64,000 nucleotides of DNA from Stutzerimonas stutzeri (lineage in GTDB: Bacteria > Pseudomonadota > Gammaproteobacteria > Pseudomonadales > Pseudomonadaceae), in assembly GCF_024448715.1 (NCBI RefSeq), contig NZ_JAMOHZ010000001.1, positions 620,001 through 684,000 of the forward strand. Direction: 5' to 3'. Under the pieces are notes generated by a model. The model was not told the origin of the DNA, made no database searches, and worked only from the letters and a program-made list of their open reading frames with translations. Both the position numbers and the translations under genes were made by a program. Shown piece after piece: positions 25,725 through 35,075 of this stretch; the stretch's first letter is position 1, and the number at the start of each line of letters is the position of its first letter.

Positions 25725-26423
25725 TTGCTTATAGATCCGACCACAGCAAAACAGACCGCCGCGCCCTGCCTGGTCCTGCTGTGCAAACGACCGGCATTGG
25801 GCCACGCCAAACAGCGACTGGCCGCAACGCTGGGGCAACAGTCGGCGTTGGTCGTGGCACAGGCGCTGCTCGATTGTGCGCTGGAAGACCTGCGTCAATG
25901 GCCAGGCACACGGGTGATTGCGCCGGATCAGGAACAACACCTGACGTGGGCGAGCTCGCTCGGCGGCGAGGCGACCTGCATCGCGCAATCCGACGGCAAC
26001 CTCGGCCAGCGCCTGAACGAGCTGGACCGCCAACTGCGCCACAAAGGCCAGCGCCAGCTGATATTCATCGGCAGCGATTGCCCCGCCCTGCTCCCGGACG
26101 ACTATCAGAACGTCAGCGACCTGCTGCAATCGTTTGATACCGTTTTGCTCGGTGCGCGCGATGGCGGCGTCGTACTGATGGCTTCCAACCTTCCATGGCC
26201 TGATCTCGTTGCGCTGCCCTGGAGTACCAATCACCTCGGCAGCTCCCTCGCGCAGCTGTGTCGCCACGACGGACACAGTGTCGTCATCGCTGGCGAGTCG
26301 TTCGACATCGACCACGCCGAAGACCTCTCGCACCTCGCAACCACGCTGCTCGGCGATGATCGCCCTGCGCGTCGCCAGCTGCTGTGCCTGCTTCAGCGGC
26401 TCGGAATTGGCAGCGATGCCTGA
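25725..26423 (+). CDS. TIGR04282-type glycosyltransferase (DUF2064 family)
   Basis: This 232-residue protein matches the TIGR04282 family, which has a nucleotidyl/glycosyl-transferase fold: LVLLCKRPALGHAKQRLA near the start, then IFIGSDCPALLPDDY and VLLGARDGGVVLM. I choose the TTG at 25725 because AGGAGACC lies just upstream and the family motif begins soon after; an open frame from 25596 has no such site. It overlaps the next glycosyltransferase by eight bases. The arsenosugar name comes from neighbourhood in the family definition, not from biochemistry I can see. Confidence 0.82.
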   Translation: MLIDPTTAKQTAAPCLVLLCKRPALGHAKQRLAATLGQQSALVVAQALLDCALEDLRQWPGTRVIAPDQEQHLTWASSLGGEATCIAQSDGNLGQRLNELDRQLRHKGQRQLIFIGSDCPALLPDDYQNVSDLLQSFDTVLLGARDGGVVLMASNLPWPDLVALPWSTNHLGSSLAQLCRHDGHSVVIAGESFDIDHAEDLSHLATTLLGDDRPARRQLLCLLQRLGIGSDA

Positions 26424-27135
26424 GCGCAGCGGCATCAGCGTGATCGTTCCCTGCTGGCGGGACGAACAGGCGTTGGCGCGGCTACTGGGCGGCCTCGGCG
26501 AGTTGTTCGCAACAGCTGAAGTAGCCTGCGAAATAATTGTCGTGGATGGCGCCAATAACGAGCAGTGCCGAGACCTTTGCGAGCGACATGCGGCACGTTG
26601 GCTGCCGACCAACCCTTGCCGCGGCGAGCAGCTGCGCCTGGGCGCAAGCCAAGCCCGGCATCCGCTGTTATGGTTTCTGCACGCCGATGCCCAACTGCAC
26701 GGCAATCCGCTGTCGGCGATGCAGAACGCAATCGCCAGCGGTGCAATCGGCGGCTATTTCAGTTTCCGTTTTGCCGGTCGGACAGGCTGGCAAGGCAAGC
26801 TGCTCGAACAGCTGATCAGCCTGCGCTGTCGGTTCGGCGTGCCCTTCGGTGACCAAGGCCTGTTCGTCGCAACCGAGGCCTACGAACGCTGCGGACAGCA
26901 CAGCCCCTGGCCGCTGTTCGAAGAAGTCGAATTGGTGAAATGTTTACGCAAGCACGGCGATTTCATTCGCCTGGATGACGGCATCCGCGTCGACCCGCGG
27001 CGTTGGCAGCGCGACGGTTGGTGGCGTCGCTCCCTGCACAACCGCCTCCTGGCGTTACAGTTCGCATGCGGTGTGCCTGTCGAGCATCTTGCACAGCGCT
27101 ATACAGGACAACGCCCCAGGGATTCGGACAGATAA
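26416..27135 (+). CDS. TIGR04283-type glycosyltransferase (GT2 family)
   Basis: This 239-residue GT-A fold enzyme shows ISVIVPCWRDEQAL at the start, IIVVDGANNEQC and the metal-binding LHADAQLHG, matching TIGR04283. Residues near 150-180 (GDQGLFVATEAYERCG) fit the acceptor-side motif of GT2 enzymes. The ATG at 26416 overlaps the preceding gene, indicating co-translation. With the TIGR04282 gene and divergent arsS it forms a compact group likely to glycosylate a common product. Confidence 0.85.
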   Translation: MPERSGISVIVPCWRDEQALARLLGGLGELFATAEVACEIIVVDGANNEQCRDLCERHAARWLPTNPCRGEQLRLGASQARHPLLWFLHADAQLHGNPLSAMQNAIASGAIGGYFSFRFAGRTGWQGKLLEQLISLRCRFGVPFGDQGLFVATEAYERCGQHSPWPLFEEVELVKCLRKHGDFIRLDDGIRVDPRRWQRDGWWRRSLHNRLLALQFACGVPVEHLAQRYTGQRPRDSDR

Positions 27136-27167
27136 CGCTTCGGTCGAGAATTTCTTCGCGCTTGAGC

Positions 27168-29531
27168 TCAAAACAGCCCGAGCTGCTCATCGATCAGTGC
27201 CGAAAAGCTGTCCTCCACGAACGGCAGGATGGCGTCCGCGATCGGCTGCAGCTGGCGGGTCACGTAATGGTCGTAATCGATTGCCGCGCGTCGCACTTCC
27301 AAGGGCTCCGGACCTGCCACGGTGATCAGGTAGCTGATCCAGCCGCCGTTCTGATATTGGCGTTGGCGGCCCTGTTGCAGGTTGTAGTCGTCGGCGATCC
27401 GCGCGGCACGCACGTGCGGCGGCACGTTGCGCTCGTAGTCATCCAGGCGACGGCGCAATCGCTTGCGGAAGATCAGCAGTTCATCCAGCTCACCATCCAG
27501 GGTGCGGCGTACATAGTCGCGCACGTAGTCCTGGTACGGCTCGCGGTTGAAGATGCGCCGGTACAGCTCCTGCTGGAATTGCTGGGCCAGTGGCGACCAG
27601 TCGGTACGGACGGTTTCCAGTCCTTTGAAGACCAACCCATCGCTGCCGTCGGGGCGCGTGACCAGCCCGGCGTAGCGCTTCTTGCTGCCCTCCTCCGCAC
27701 CGCGAATGGTCGGCATAAAAAAGCGCTTGAAGTGGCTTTCGAACTGCAACTCCAAGGCGCTTTCCAGGCCGAACTCGTGCTGCAGATGCTCACGCCACCA
27801 CAGGTTGATCCGCTGTACCAGGCGCTTGCCGATGCGCGCCGCATCCTCGTCACTGTGCGCGCTTTTTAGCCAGACGAAGGTCGAATCGGTGTCGCCGTAA
27901 ATCACGCTGTAGCCCTCGGCTTCGATCAGTTCCCGCGTGCGGCGCATGATTTCATGCCCGCGCAGCGTAATGGACGAAGCCAGGCGCGGGTCGAAGAAGC
28001 GGCAACCGCTGGAACCGAGCACGCCGTAGAAGGCGTTCATGATGATCTTCAGCGCCTGTGAAAGCGGCTTGTTGCCTTCGCGCTTGGCCGTCTCGCGCCC
28101 ATCCCAGACGCGCTCGACAATGGCTGGCAGGCAATGCCGCACCCGAGAAAAGCGTGCACCGCGAAAACCCGGTACCGACTCGCTGTCGTCGGGATGGCGC
28201 ATCCCTTCGACCAAACCCACCGGATCGATGAGAAAGGTACGGATGATCGACGGGTAGAGGCTCTTGTAGTCCAGCACCAGCACAGATTCGTACAGGCCCG
28301 GTTGTGAATTCATCACGAAACCGCCGGGGCTGGCTTCGGGCGGCCGCTCGCCGAGGTTGGGGGCAACGAAGCCCTGGCGGTGCATCAGAGGAATGTAGAG
28401 GTGTTCGAAAGCGGCCACCGAACCCCCGCTACGATCGGCCGGCAAGCCGGTGACCGTGGCGCGTTCAAGCAGGAAAGTCAGCAGTTCGGTCTTGTGGAAG
28501 ATTCGCGTGACCAGCTCGCAATCCTTGAGGTTATAGCGCGCAAGAGCCGGCTTGTCCTCGGCGAACATGCGGTTGATTTCGTCCATGCGCTGGTACGGCG
28601 TGTCGATCGCCTTGCCTTCGCCAAGCAGCGTTTGCGCGACGTTTTCCAGGCTGAAAGAGGGGAAGCTCCAGGTCGCCGAGCGCAACGCCTCAATGCCATC
28701 GATGATCAACCGCCCCGCCGCCGCGGCGAAGAAGTGGTTGCTGCGGCTGCCATGCTCGCGCCAGGCCATCTCGTCGCCACCGCGCCCCAGCCGCAACGGC
28801 ACCTGATAGCGCTGGGCCTGTTCACGCAACACGCGCAGATCGAACTGCACCAGGTTCCAGCCGATGATGGCGTCTGGATCATGCAACGCCAGCCAGTCGT
28901 TCAGCCGCTCGATCAACTGCTTGCGGCTGTCGCAATATTCCAGCTGGAAATCCACCGTGCCGGCGTCGCCGTTGGCTGGCCCGAGCATATAGACCTGACG
29001 CTGGCCGCAGCCTTCCAGCGCAATGGAATACAGCTCGCCGCGCATGGTGGTTTCGATGTCCAGCGAGACCAGCCGGAGTTGTGGCCGATAGTGCGGCGCG
29101 GGCTTGATCTGCGCCTCAACCAGCACGCCCTCCGCATCCGGCTGACCATTGAAGCTGACGGGTGCGGTAATGAAGCGCTCCATCAGATAACGCTCAGGTG
29201 GGCGTATGTCGCCCTCATAGACATCTAGCCCCGCGGCGCGCAGACGCTTGTCCAGATTCATCAATTGCCGATGCTGCTTGCAGTACAGGCCGACCACCGG
29301 CCGGTGACGAAAATCGGTCAGGCTCAGCGGGCGCAATTCGACGTCGCGCTCGTCCTTGAGCAGCATTTCGACCTTGCGCTGTTGCTCTGCGGGAATGAAC
29401 GCAACCGAAGGCTGGTACGGAACCCGAAGCCGGCGCGGGCCAGCGTTGGTCGCCAGCCAGAATTCCACCTCAGTGCCTGCCGCCGTGTCGCGCCAGTGCC
29501 GGGTCAGGACGAAGCCCTGCTGTAAATCCAC
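27168..29531 (-). CDS. polB: DNA polymerase II
   Basis: This 787-residue family B polymerase matches E. coli Pol II in length. The 3'-5' exonuclease domain shows [14 protein letters not shown] and [10 protein letters not shown]. The polymerase motifs are [13 protein letters not shown] (motif A), the motif B region around [20 protein letters not shown], and YGDTDSTFV (motif C). Pol II takes part in replication restart and error-prone bypass. The start is a GTG with AAGG ten bases upstream. A partial LexA-like sequence upstream is too weak to claim. Confidence 0.95.
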   Translation of the reverse strand: MDLQQGFVLTRHWRDTAAGTEVEFWLATNAGPRRLRVPYQPSVAFIPAEQQRKVEMLLKDERDVELRPLSLTDFRHRPVVGLYCKQHRQLMNLDKRLRAAGLDVYEGDIRPPERYLMERFITAPVSFNGQPDAEGVLVEAQIKPAPHYRPQLRLVSLDIETTMRGELYSIALEGCGQRQVYMLGPANGDAGTVDFQLEYCDSRKQLIERLNDWLALHDPDAIIGWNLVQFDLRVLREQAQRYQVPLRLGRGGDEMAWREHGSRSNHFFAAAAGRLIIDGIEALRSATWSFPSFSLENVAQTLLGEGKAIDTPYQRMDEINRMFAEDKPALARYNLKDCELVTRIFHKTELLTFLLERATVTGLPADRSGGSVAAFEHLYIPLMHRQGFVAPNLGERPPEASPGGFVMNSQPGLYESVLVLDYKSLYPSIIRTFLIDPVGLVEGMRHPDDSESVPGFRGARFSRVRHCLPAIVERVWDGRETAKREGNKPLSQALKIIMNAFYGVLGSSGCRFFDPRLASSITLRGHEIMRRTRELIEAEGYSVIYGDTDSTFVWLKSAHSDEDAARIGKRLVQRINLWWREHLQHEFGLESALELQFESHFKRFFMPTIRGAEEGSKKRYAGLVTRPDGSDGLVFKGLETVRTDWSPLAQQFQQELYRRIFNREPYQDYVRDYVRRTLDGELDELLIFRKRLRRRLDDYERNVPPHVRAARIADDYNLQQGRQRQYQNGGWISYLITVAGPEPLEVRRAAIDYDHYVTRQLQPIADAILPFVEDSFSALIDEQLGLF

Positions 29532-29934
29532 CGCTAGCTACCTTGGACTGTTTCGTAGCACGCCATTCTACGTCGCATTGTCTTCGCAGGCGCGATGAAG
29601 CTAGGCGGCCTAGTCATACGATCACTACGAACCCGTCATTGAGACGAGCATCGCACTGGAATAGCCAATTCATCGCAGGATTGCCTTTGACAAGCCGCTG
29701 GGCGCTAACAATACTGAAGCAGGTTGTACGATGACATGACTCAACAATAACAACGGAAATCGACATGTCCCTTTCACCTGCTCCAGCTCCCGCACGCCTT
29801 TCGCTGCCGCTACCTCACGCGCACAGCCCACCTCACCTGAACCGCTGAACTCACCTGCATCCGCTTCTCTGTCGACGCTCGGCAGAGACGCACGCCTTTG
29901 CCCACAAAAAGACCTCTACCTAGGACGCACCACG
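29532..29934. other. Intergenic region upstream of the frameshifted SMP-30 gene
   Basis: No convincing gene is present. A 27-residue Pro-rich open frame at 29765-29848 follows a start-like context (ACGGAAATCGAC), then ends in TGA; it could be a remnant of a deleted gene or chance. The end nearest 29531 must hold the polB promoter. Confidence 0.4.
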
Positions 29935-31054
29935 ATGACAGTAAGCAAAGATGACTCCGCGACCGACGACCAATGCAGTGCCCGCCGCGCCTTTCTGAAA
30001 AACTCGCTGATGGTGTCGGCGGGTGTCGCCTCGATGGGAAGTCTGGGGCTGTCTCGGCTCGCCATCGCCGAGCCGCTGACTCAGCGGTATCCAGATGAGT
30101 TGGTTGAGATTCTCGACGAGAGCTTCGCCAAGTACCGACTGTTCAACGCCAGCGTTGAGCGGCTCGCCACTGGCATGCGCTGGGCCGAAGGTCCGGTCTG
30201 GGTCGGCGATGGGCGCTACCTGCTGGTCAGCGACATTCCAGAAAACCGGATCATGCGCTGGGATGAAATCACCGGTTCGTTCGATGTCTATCGCGAGCCC
30301 TCGAACCACTCCAATGGCCTAGCGCGCGATCTGCAGGGACGACTGCTGGTCTGTGAAGGCTCGACCACCAACGGCCAGGGCCGCCGAGTCACCCGCACCG
30401 AACCGGACGGCAGCATCACGGTGCTCGCGGACAGCTTCGAGGGTAAGCGCTTCAATTCGCCCAACGATCTGGCGGTCAAACGGGACGGCTCGATCTGGTT
30501 CACCGACCCACCCTTCCAGACCGCCAATTACTACGAGGGGCACAAGATCGAGACCGAACTGCCGGACGCGGTCTACCGCATCGATGGCGACACCGGTGCT
30601 GTGACCCGCGTGATTGACTCGATTGCCGGCCCCAACGGCATTTGCTTCTCGCCGGACGAGAAAGAACTGTATGTGGTCGAAGGCCGCGCCAAGCCCAATC
30701 GTCTCGTCTGGGCCTATCCGGTCAACGATGACGGCACTCTGGGTGAGCGCCGCAAGCATATCGAGGCGCAAACCCACGGCGCGCTCGATGGAATTGCCTG
30801 CGACGAGGACGGCAATCTCTGGTGTGGGATGGGGCAGCTCGGGCTCACCGGAAGCCGACACGGCGGAACTGGACGGTGTGATGATTTTCAACCCGCAGGG
30901 CACGGCGATCGGCAAGATCCGCTTGCCGGAACGTTGCGCCAACCTGTGCTTCGGTGGCAGCAAGGGCAACCGGTTGTTCATGGCTAGCAGCCATTCGATC
31001 TATGCGTTGTACGTCAACACACGCGACGCGAGCTTCGGCAAATATGACGCCTGA
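29935..31054 (+). pseudogene. SMP-30/gluconolactonase family protein, frameshifted
   Basis: The reading frame encodes a Tat-type signal (ARRAFLKNSLMVSAG) and most of an SMP-30/gluconolactonase beta-propeller (RWAEGPVWVGDGRYLLVSDI, FNSPNDLAVKRDGSIWFTDP, GPNGICFSPDEKELYV). At about 30826-30829 the frame breaks: after NLWCG the family-like sequence WGSSGSPEADTAELDGV continues in the +1 frame to the stop at 31054. One extra base, most simply A30829 in TGTGGGATGGGG, explains it. Read as is, the protein is 350 residues with a scrambled end. Either this is a real mutation or a sequencing error in a G-rich run. Confidence 0.8.
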
Positions 31055-31088
31055 GTAGGCGCCGCTCGTCTACCCAAACCCAGCTTTA

Positions 31089-31162
31089 GGTAGGAGCGCG
31101 CTTGCTCGCGAAGAGCTGCCACACCGGGCTCAATGCGTTCGCGAGCAAGCTCGCTCCTACAG
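31089..31162. repeat. REP-type paired repeat (BIME), copy 1
   Basis: Inverted units GGTAGGAGCGCGCTTGCTCG and CGAGCAAGCTCGCTCCTAC flank a spacer containing AGCTGCCACACCGGGC. It lies between the frameshifted SMP-30 gene and cheV, 80 bases before a near-identical second copy. Confidence 0.85.
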
Positions 31163-31241
31163 AAAGTGCCCCCTCCAGACCTCGGTCTGATCGGGCGAAC
31201 CGATGAAACATCTCGTCGCGCCCCACTTAACAGACTGCTTT

Positions 31242-31315
31242 TGTAGGAGCGAGCTTGCTCGCGATCAGCTGCCACACGAGGCCAGAAGCGTTCGCGAGCA
31301 AGCTCGCTTCTACAG
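31242..31315. repeat. REP-type paired repeat (BIME), copy 2
   Basis: TGTAGGAGCGAGCTTGCTCG and CGAGCAAGCTCGCTTCTAC form the inverted pair around a spacer with AGCTGCCACACGAGGC, closely matching copy 1. The tandem arrangement is typical of Pseudomonas intergenic REP clusters. The rest of the 31055-31347 gap holds nothing else I can identify. Confidence 0.85.
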
Positions 31316-31347
31316 GTTGGGCGCGCTACCCGGAAGCGCCCGCTCGC

Positions 31348-32256
31348 TCAGGCGACCGACGCATCCTCGCCCAGATGAATCACCCGCGCAGCACGGAGCA
31401 TGCACTTGGCCATCTCCGGCGGCGAAAACTTGGTGAGGATGTCATTAGCGCCAGCCGCCTTGGCCTTGTCGGTGCTGATAGTGCTGTCCAGCGAGGTATG
31501 CAGCAGCACGTAGATAGAGGCGTAATCTGGATGTTTGCGCAACGCTTGAGTGAAGGAATAACCATCCATTTCGGGCATTTCGATGTCCGACACCACGACG
31601 TTGATTGCCTCGTATGTACCTTTCAGGCTGTCGAGCTTCTCGAAGGCTTCGCGGGCGCTACGCACCGCATGGCAGGTGATGCCCATCTTGCTCAGCGCCG
31701 AAACCGACATGTGAATCGCCACCTGGCTGTCATCGACGATCAGCGCGCGGGTTTCGGTGAGGAGCTGTGCATCCTGATCATCGAGATGGGAAATGTCCGC
31801 ATCGACCGGCATCGGAGAGATGTTTTGAATCACTTTTTCCACGTCGAGGATCTGGATCAATTCACCGTCGACTTCTGCCGTGCCGGTAATGAACGAACTG
31901 GTACGAGCGCCGTATGGCGGCGGCAGGATTTTCGAGGACTGGATGTGGACGATCTTGACCACCGACTGCACGTGCAGGCCCTGCTTCGAGCGGCTGATCT
32001 GGGTGACGATCAGGCAGCCGCCCTTCGGGTCTTGCAGCGGCGCCATGCCGATGGCCAGGCTCAGATCGATGACCGACAGCGGCTGACCCCGCAGCGTGGC
32101 GACGCCCCGTACATGGGGGTGCGCCTCGGGCAGACGGGTCAATGACGGGGTCGGGATTATCTCGCTGACCTTCAACAAATTGATCGCCATCTGCTTGCCA
32201 CTGCGAAGCGTGAACAGCAGAAGCGATAAGGAGTCGGTGGCGGATGCGTTATTCAT
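31348..32256 (-). CDS. cheV: Chemotaxis coupling protein CheV
   Basis: This 302-residue protein joins a CheW-like coupling domain (about 10-160; FTLRSGKQMAINLLKVSEI, HVRGVATLRGQPLSVIDL) to a receiver domain (about 168-295; ALIVDDSQVAIHM, phospho-Asp in VVSDIEMPEMDGY). CheV links chemoreceptors to CheA and tunes signalling when phosphorylated. No other chemotaxis gene is adjacent, which is common for cheV in Pseudomonas. Confidence 0.95.
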   Translation of the reverse strand: MNNASATDSLSLLLFTLRSGKQMAINLLKVSEIIPTPSLTRLPEAHPHVRGVATLRGQPLSVIDLSLAIGMAPLQDPKGGCLIVTQISRSKQGLHVQSVVKIVHIQSSKILPPPYGARTSSFITGTAEVDGELIQILDVEKVIQNISPMPVDADISHLDDQDAQLLTETRALIVDDSQVAIHMSVSALSKMGITCHAVRSAREAFEKLDSLKGTYEAINVVVSDIEMPEMDGYSFTQALRKHPDYASIYVLLHTSLDSTISTDKAKAAGANDILTKFSPPEMAKCMLRAARVIHLGEDASVA

Positions 32257-32380
32257 GGATAGTCCTGATAGAAAGCCAGTCTCGTGCGGCGAAATAACCT
32301 CGCTACAGCCTTGTCGGCTGGCGCGGAGAAATCTTCAATCGAAGACCAACCGCGCCCGACGGGATGCCGGCTTCCACCGA

Positions 32381-33568
32381 TCAGACCCGCTCGAAGATCG
32401 CCGCGATTCCCTGCCCGCCTCCGATGCACATGGTGACCAGAGTGTAGCGGCCCTGGATGCGCTGCAGTTCATGCACCGCCTTGACGCTGATGATCGCGCC
32501 CGTGGCACCCACCGGATGCCCGAGCGAGATGCCTGAGCCGTTGGGATTGACCCGCGCCGGGTCCATGCCGAGCTCCTGCATCACCGCGCAGGCTTGGGCG
32601 GCGAAGGCTTCGTTGGCTTCGATCACATCGATTTGTTCCAGACGGATACCGGTGCGCTCCAGCACCTTGCGCACCGCCGGCACCGGACCGATGCCCATGT
32701 AAGCCGGATCGACACCGGCATGGGCATAACCGACCAATCGCGCCATGGGCGTTAGCCCGAGTGCCTTTGCCCGTCCCGCCTCGGCCAGTATCAGCGCCGC
32801 AGCACCATCGTTCAGACCGGACGCGTTGCCCGCAGTCACGGTGCCGTTTTCCTTCTTGAACACCGGTTTCAGTGTGGCGAGTCGTTCGGCCGTGAGATCC
32901 GGGCGCAGATGCTCGTCGGTATCGAACAAAACGCTGCCCTTGCGGGTAGCGATTTCGACCGGAACGATCTGCTCGCGAAAGTAACCGCTCTCCAATGCTC
33001 GAGCGGCACGCCGCTGGCTCTCCAATGCCAGTGCGTCCTGCTGTTCACGGCTGATGCCGTAGCGTTCGGCGACGTTTTCTGCGGTCACGCCCATGTGAAA
33101 CTTGCCCCAGGGATCGTGCAACAGCGTGTTCATGTAGTCGATCGCCGTGCTGTCACCGAGGCGCGCGCCCCAGCGCAGATTGGGCAGGATGAACGGCCCG
33201 CGGCTCATGCTTTCGGCTCCACCACCGATGGCCACATCGGTATCGCCGAGCAGGATCGACTGCGCGGCAGAGATTACCGCCTGCAGGCCCGACCCACACA
33301 GGCGGTTGACGTTGAACGCCGGTGTTTCCAGCGGAATACCTGCATCTACGGCGGCCACTCGCGCCAGATAGCCGTCTCGAGGTTCGGTGGGTATCACGTT
33401 GCCCATCACCACGTGGCCAACCGCATCCGGCGGCGTGCCGGAACGCTCCAGAACGCCGCGACAGGCGGTAGTGGCAAGGGAAATCAGGTCGACGTCCTTC
33501 AGCGCGCCGCCGTAGGAGCCAATCGGTGTACGGACGGCGCCGACAATGACGATTTCGCGTTCAGCCAT
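32381..33568 (-). CDS. Acetyl-CoA C-acyltransferase (thiolase)
   Basis: This 395-residue thiolase has all three catalytic motifs: the acyl-accepting Cys91 in [10 protein letters not shown], His351 in [12 protein letters not shown] and Cys381 in TMCIGGGQG. Size and sequence resemble acetoacetyl-CoA thiolases (PhaA/AtoB) more than FadA. It may serve ketone-body, butanoate or PHA metabolism; no partner gene adjoins, so I leave the symbol open. AGAGAAC precedes the ATG. Confidence 0.92.
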   Translation of the reverse strand: MAEREIVIVGAVRTPIGSYGGALKDVDLISLATTACRGVLERSGTPPDAVGHVVMGNVIPTEPRDGYLARVAAVDAGIPLETPAFNVNRLCGSGLQAVISAAQSILLGDTDVAIGGGAESMSRGPFILPNLRWGARLGDSTAIDYMNTLLHDPWGKFHMGVTAENVAERYGISREQQDALALESQRRAARALESGYFREQIVPVEIATRKGSVLFDTDEHLRPDLTAERLATLKPVFKKENGTVTAGNASGLNDGAAALILAEAGRAKALGLTPMARLVGYAHAGVDPAYMGIGPVPAVRKVLERTGIRLEQIDVIEANEAFAAQACAVMQELGMDPARVNPNGSGISLGHPVGATGAIISVKAVHELQRIQGRYTLVTMCIGGGQGIAAIFERV

Positions 33569-33883
33569 GGTTGTTCTCTTTCATTGATTTCAGGTTGCGC
33601 CGGTCGAAGCGGCACAGGGTTGGTCGATCCTAGCCGGATAACGCCTGAGAACAATACGGACAGCTGCAGAAAGGCTCTGCGAATTTGCAGAACCGTATGG
33701 TCATTCCCATCGGACGACGTTGCGATGCGCCTTTTCGGACGTGAAAGCTGTATTTCGTAAAACCGTGCCGTCGAAGTCGCGCTGGGCGGAGCCAGGAGTG
33801 CGTCCGTCGCCGATGCCACACCAAGCGGGAACATGCATGGCCGCACCGGGCCCAAGCTAGACCACCGACCCGGAGATCCAGCG
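33569..33883. other. Intergenic region between the thiolase and a small hypothetical gene
   Basis: I see no supported gene, RNA or strong promoter here. It separates divergent genes, so it should contain both promoters. Open frames that cross it on either strand lack family features. Confidence 0.4.
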
Positions 33884-34195
33884 ATGAGCAAGGCAGTCAA
33901 ACCGGACGCAGAACAACCCTACTTCGATACGCCCACACACATACCGAGCGGCAGCAACCACCAGATTCCGCACAGTCACCGACTGATCTATCGCGACCAC
34001 GACATCATCGTGCATATCACCGGGTACGAGTACGAAACCTTTGGTGAAACACTCTGGGCCGTGGGGGCCGAGGTGGTGAAAGACCGCGAGATCGTAGTCC
34101 CGGTGAACGTCGATCAGACGCAGCATTACCGCAGCTTCGACGAAGCGCTCGAGCACGGCACGGAACTGGGCAAACGACTGGTCGATGAGCTGTAG
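33884..34195 (+). CDS. Hypothetical protein
   Basis: This 103-residue soluble protein has a His-rich N-terminal part (SNHQIPHSHRLIYRDHDI) and a C-terminal segment with FDEALEHGTELGKRLVDEL. I do not recognise the family. The ATG at 33884 follows CGGAG; an in-frame start at 33833 lacks one. It is the first of three small plus-strand genes. Confidence 0.65.
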   Translation: MSKAVKPDAEQPYFDTPTHIPSGSNHQIPHSHRLIYRDHDIIVHITGYEYETFGETLWAVGAEVVKDREIVVPVNVDQTQHYRSFDEALEHGTELGKRLVDEL

Positions 34196-34279
34196 CGGTG
34201 CCACACGGGGATACAGGAGCATTCCTAGCCAGTATTCGCGGCGCCTTCCCCCTGCATATCATCAGAAGGAAACCTACCG

Positions 34280-34579
34280 ATGAGTGAGAACAACGCGAAC
34301 GTCCGACACGACGAAGACCAACAGCGTTACCTGCTGGAAATCGATGGCAAAGCGCTCGGCTTTGCCGAATATCGGCAGGACGGCGACCGCCAGATATTCA
34401 CCCACACCGAAGTGGATCAGAGCCTCGAAGGCCAGGGCATGGGCAGCATATTGATTCGCCAGTCGCTCGACGATGCTCGCCGGCGCGGCAAGCGCATCGT
34501 GCCCGTCTGCGGGTTCGTCGCCGCCTATGTAAAGAAGCATCGTGACTGGGACGACATCATCGACTCGTCTGTTCAGTAG
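34280..34579 (+). CDS. Small GNAT-type N-acetyltransferase (COG2388/YidJ-like)
   Basis: This 99-residue protein matches the small GNAT domain family of COG2388. It shows FTHTEVDQSLEGQGMGSILIRQSLDDARRR split over the acetyl-CoA loop (the GQGMG segment), then the conserved tail VPVCGFVAAYVKKH. The substrate is unknown; this subfamily lacks the full GNAT fold. AGAAGGAAA precedes the ATG. Confidence 0.85.
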   Translation: MSENNANVRHDEDQQRYLLEIDGKALGFAEYRQDGDRQIFTHTEVDQSLEGQGMGSILIRQSLDDARRRGKRIVPVCGFVAAYVKKHRDWDDIIDSSVQ

Positions 34580-34698
34580 AATAAGCCGCTTGCCCCGCTC
34601 CCACAGAACCCCGGGCGCTCGCCCACAGCAAAAGAACAAGGTAACCCGCATCCCTTGGATGAGGTCTGATGCGGCGATGCCCCTCCAGAGAAGAATTT

Positions 34699-35040
34699 AT
34701 GAGCAACGAGCTGCAAATCGAGGACATCCTGCTGGGCGACGGCAAGGCAGTCGTCAAGGGTGCGCTAATCACTACTGAATACCGCGGCCAGCTCGAAGAC
34801 GGCACCACCTTCGACTCCTCCTATGAGCGCGGCAAGCCCTTCCAATGCGTGATCGGCACCGGGCGCGTGATCAAAGGCTGGGACCAGGGCCTGATGGGCA
34901 TGAAAGTTGGAGGCAAACGCAAACTTTTCGTCCCCGCCCACCTCGCCTACGGCGAACGGCAGATCGGCGAGCACATCAGGCCGAACTCGAACCTGATCTT
35001 CGAAATCGAGCTGCTGGAAGTGCTGACGCGCGATGATTGA
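34699..35040 (+). CDS. FKBP-type peptidyl-prolyl cis-trans isomerase
   Basis: This 113-residue cytoplasmic protein is a single FKBP domain. Characteristic segments are TTEYRGQLEDGTTFDSSYERGKPF, split as usual, then GRVIKGWDQGLMGMKVGGKRKLFVP and LAYGERQIGEHIRPNSNLIFEIELLEV. It resembles the minimal FKBP proteins with no chaperone insert. No signal peptide is present. The ATG at 34699 follows AGAGAAG; an open frame from 34669 is less likely. Confidence 0.92.
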   Translation: MSNELQIEDILLGDGKAVVKGALITTEYRGQLEDGTTFDSSYERGKPFQCVIGTGRVIKGWDQGLMGMKVGGKRKLFVPAHLAYGERQIGEHIRPNSNLIFEIELLEVLTRDD

Positions 35041-35075
35041 ATGACTGCGGCGCTAACGCCGCAGCCACAACCAGA

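Noticed and set aside
26668..28806. Long open frames opposite the glycosyltransferases and polB
   Set aside because: They are antisense frames in high-GC coding DNA without ribosome sites or recognisable domains.
29532..29570. LexA-like box upstream of polB
   Set aside because: CTGT-N8-ACGC has two mismatches in the second half-site of CTGT-N8-ACAG; too weak to support SOS control.
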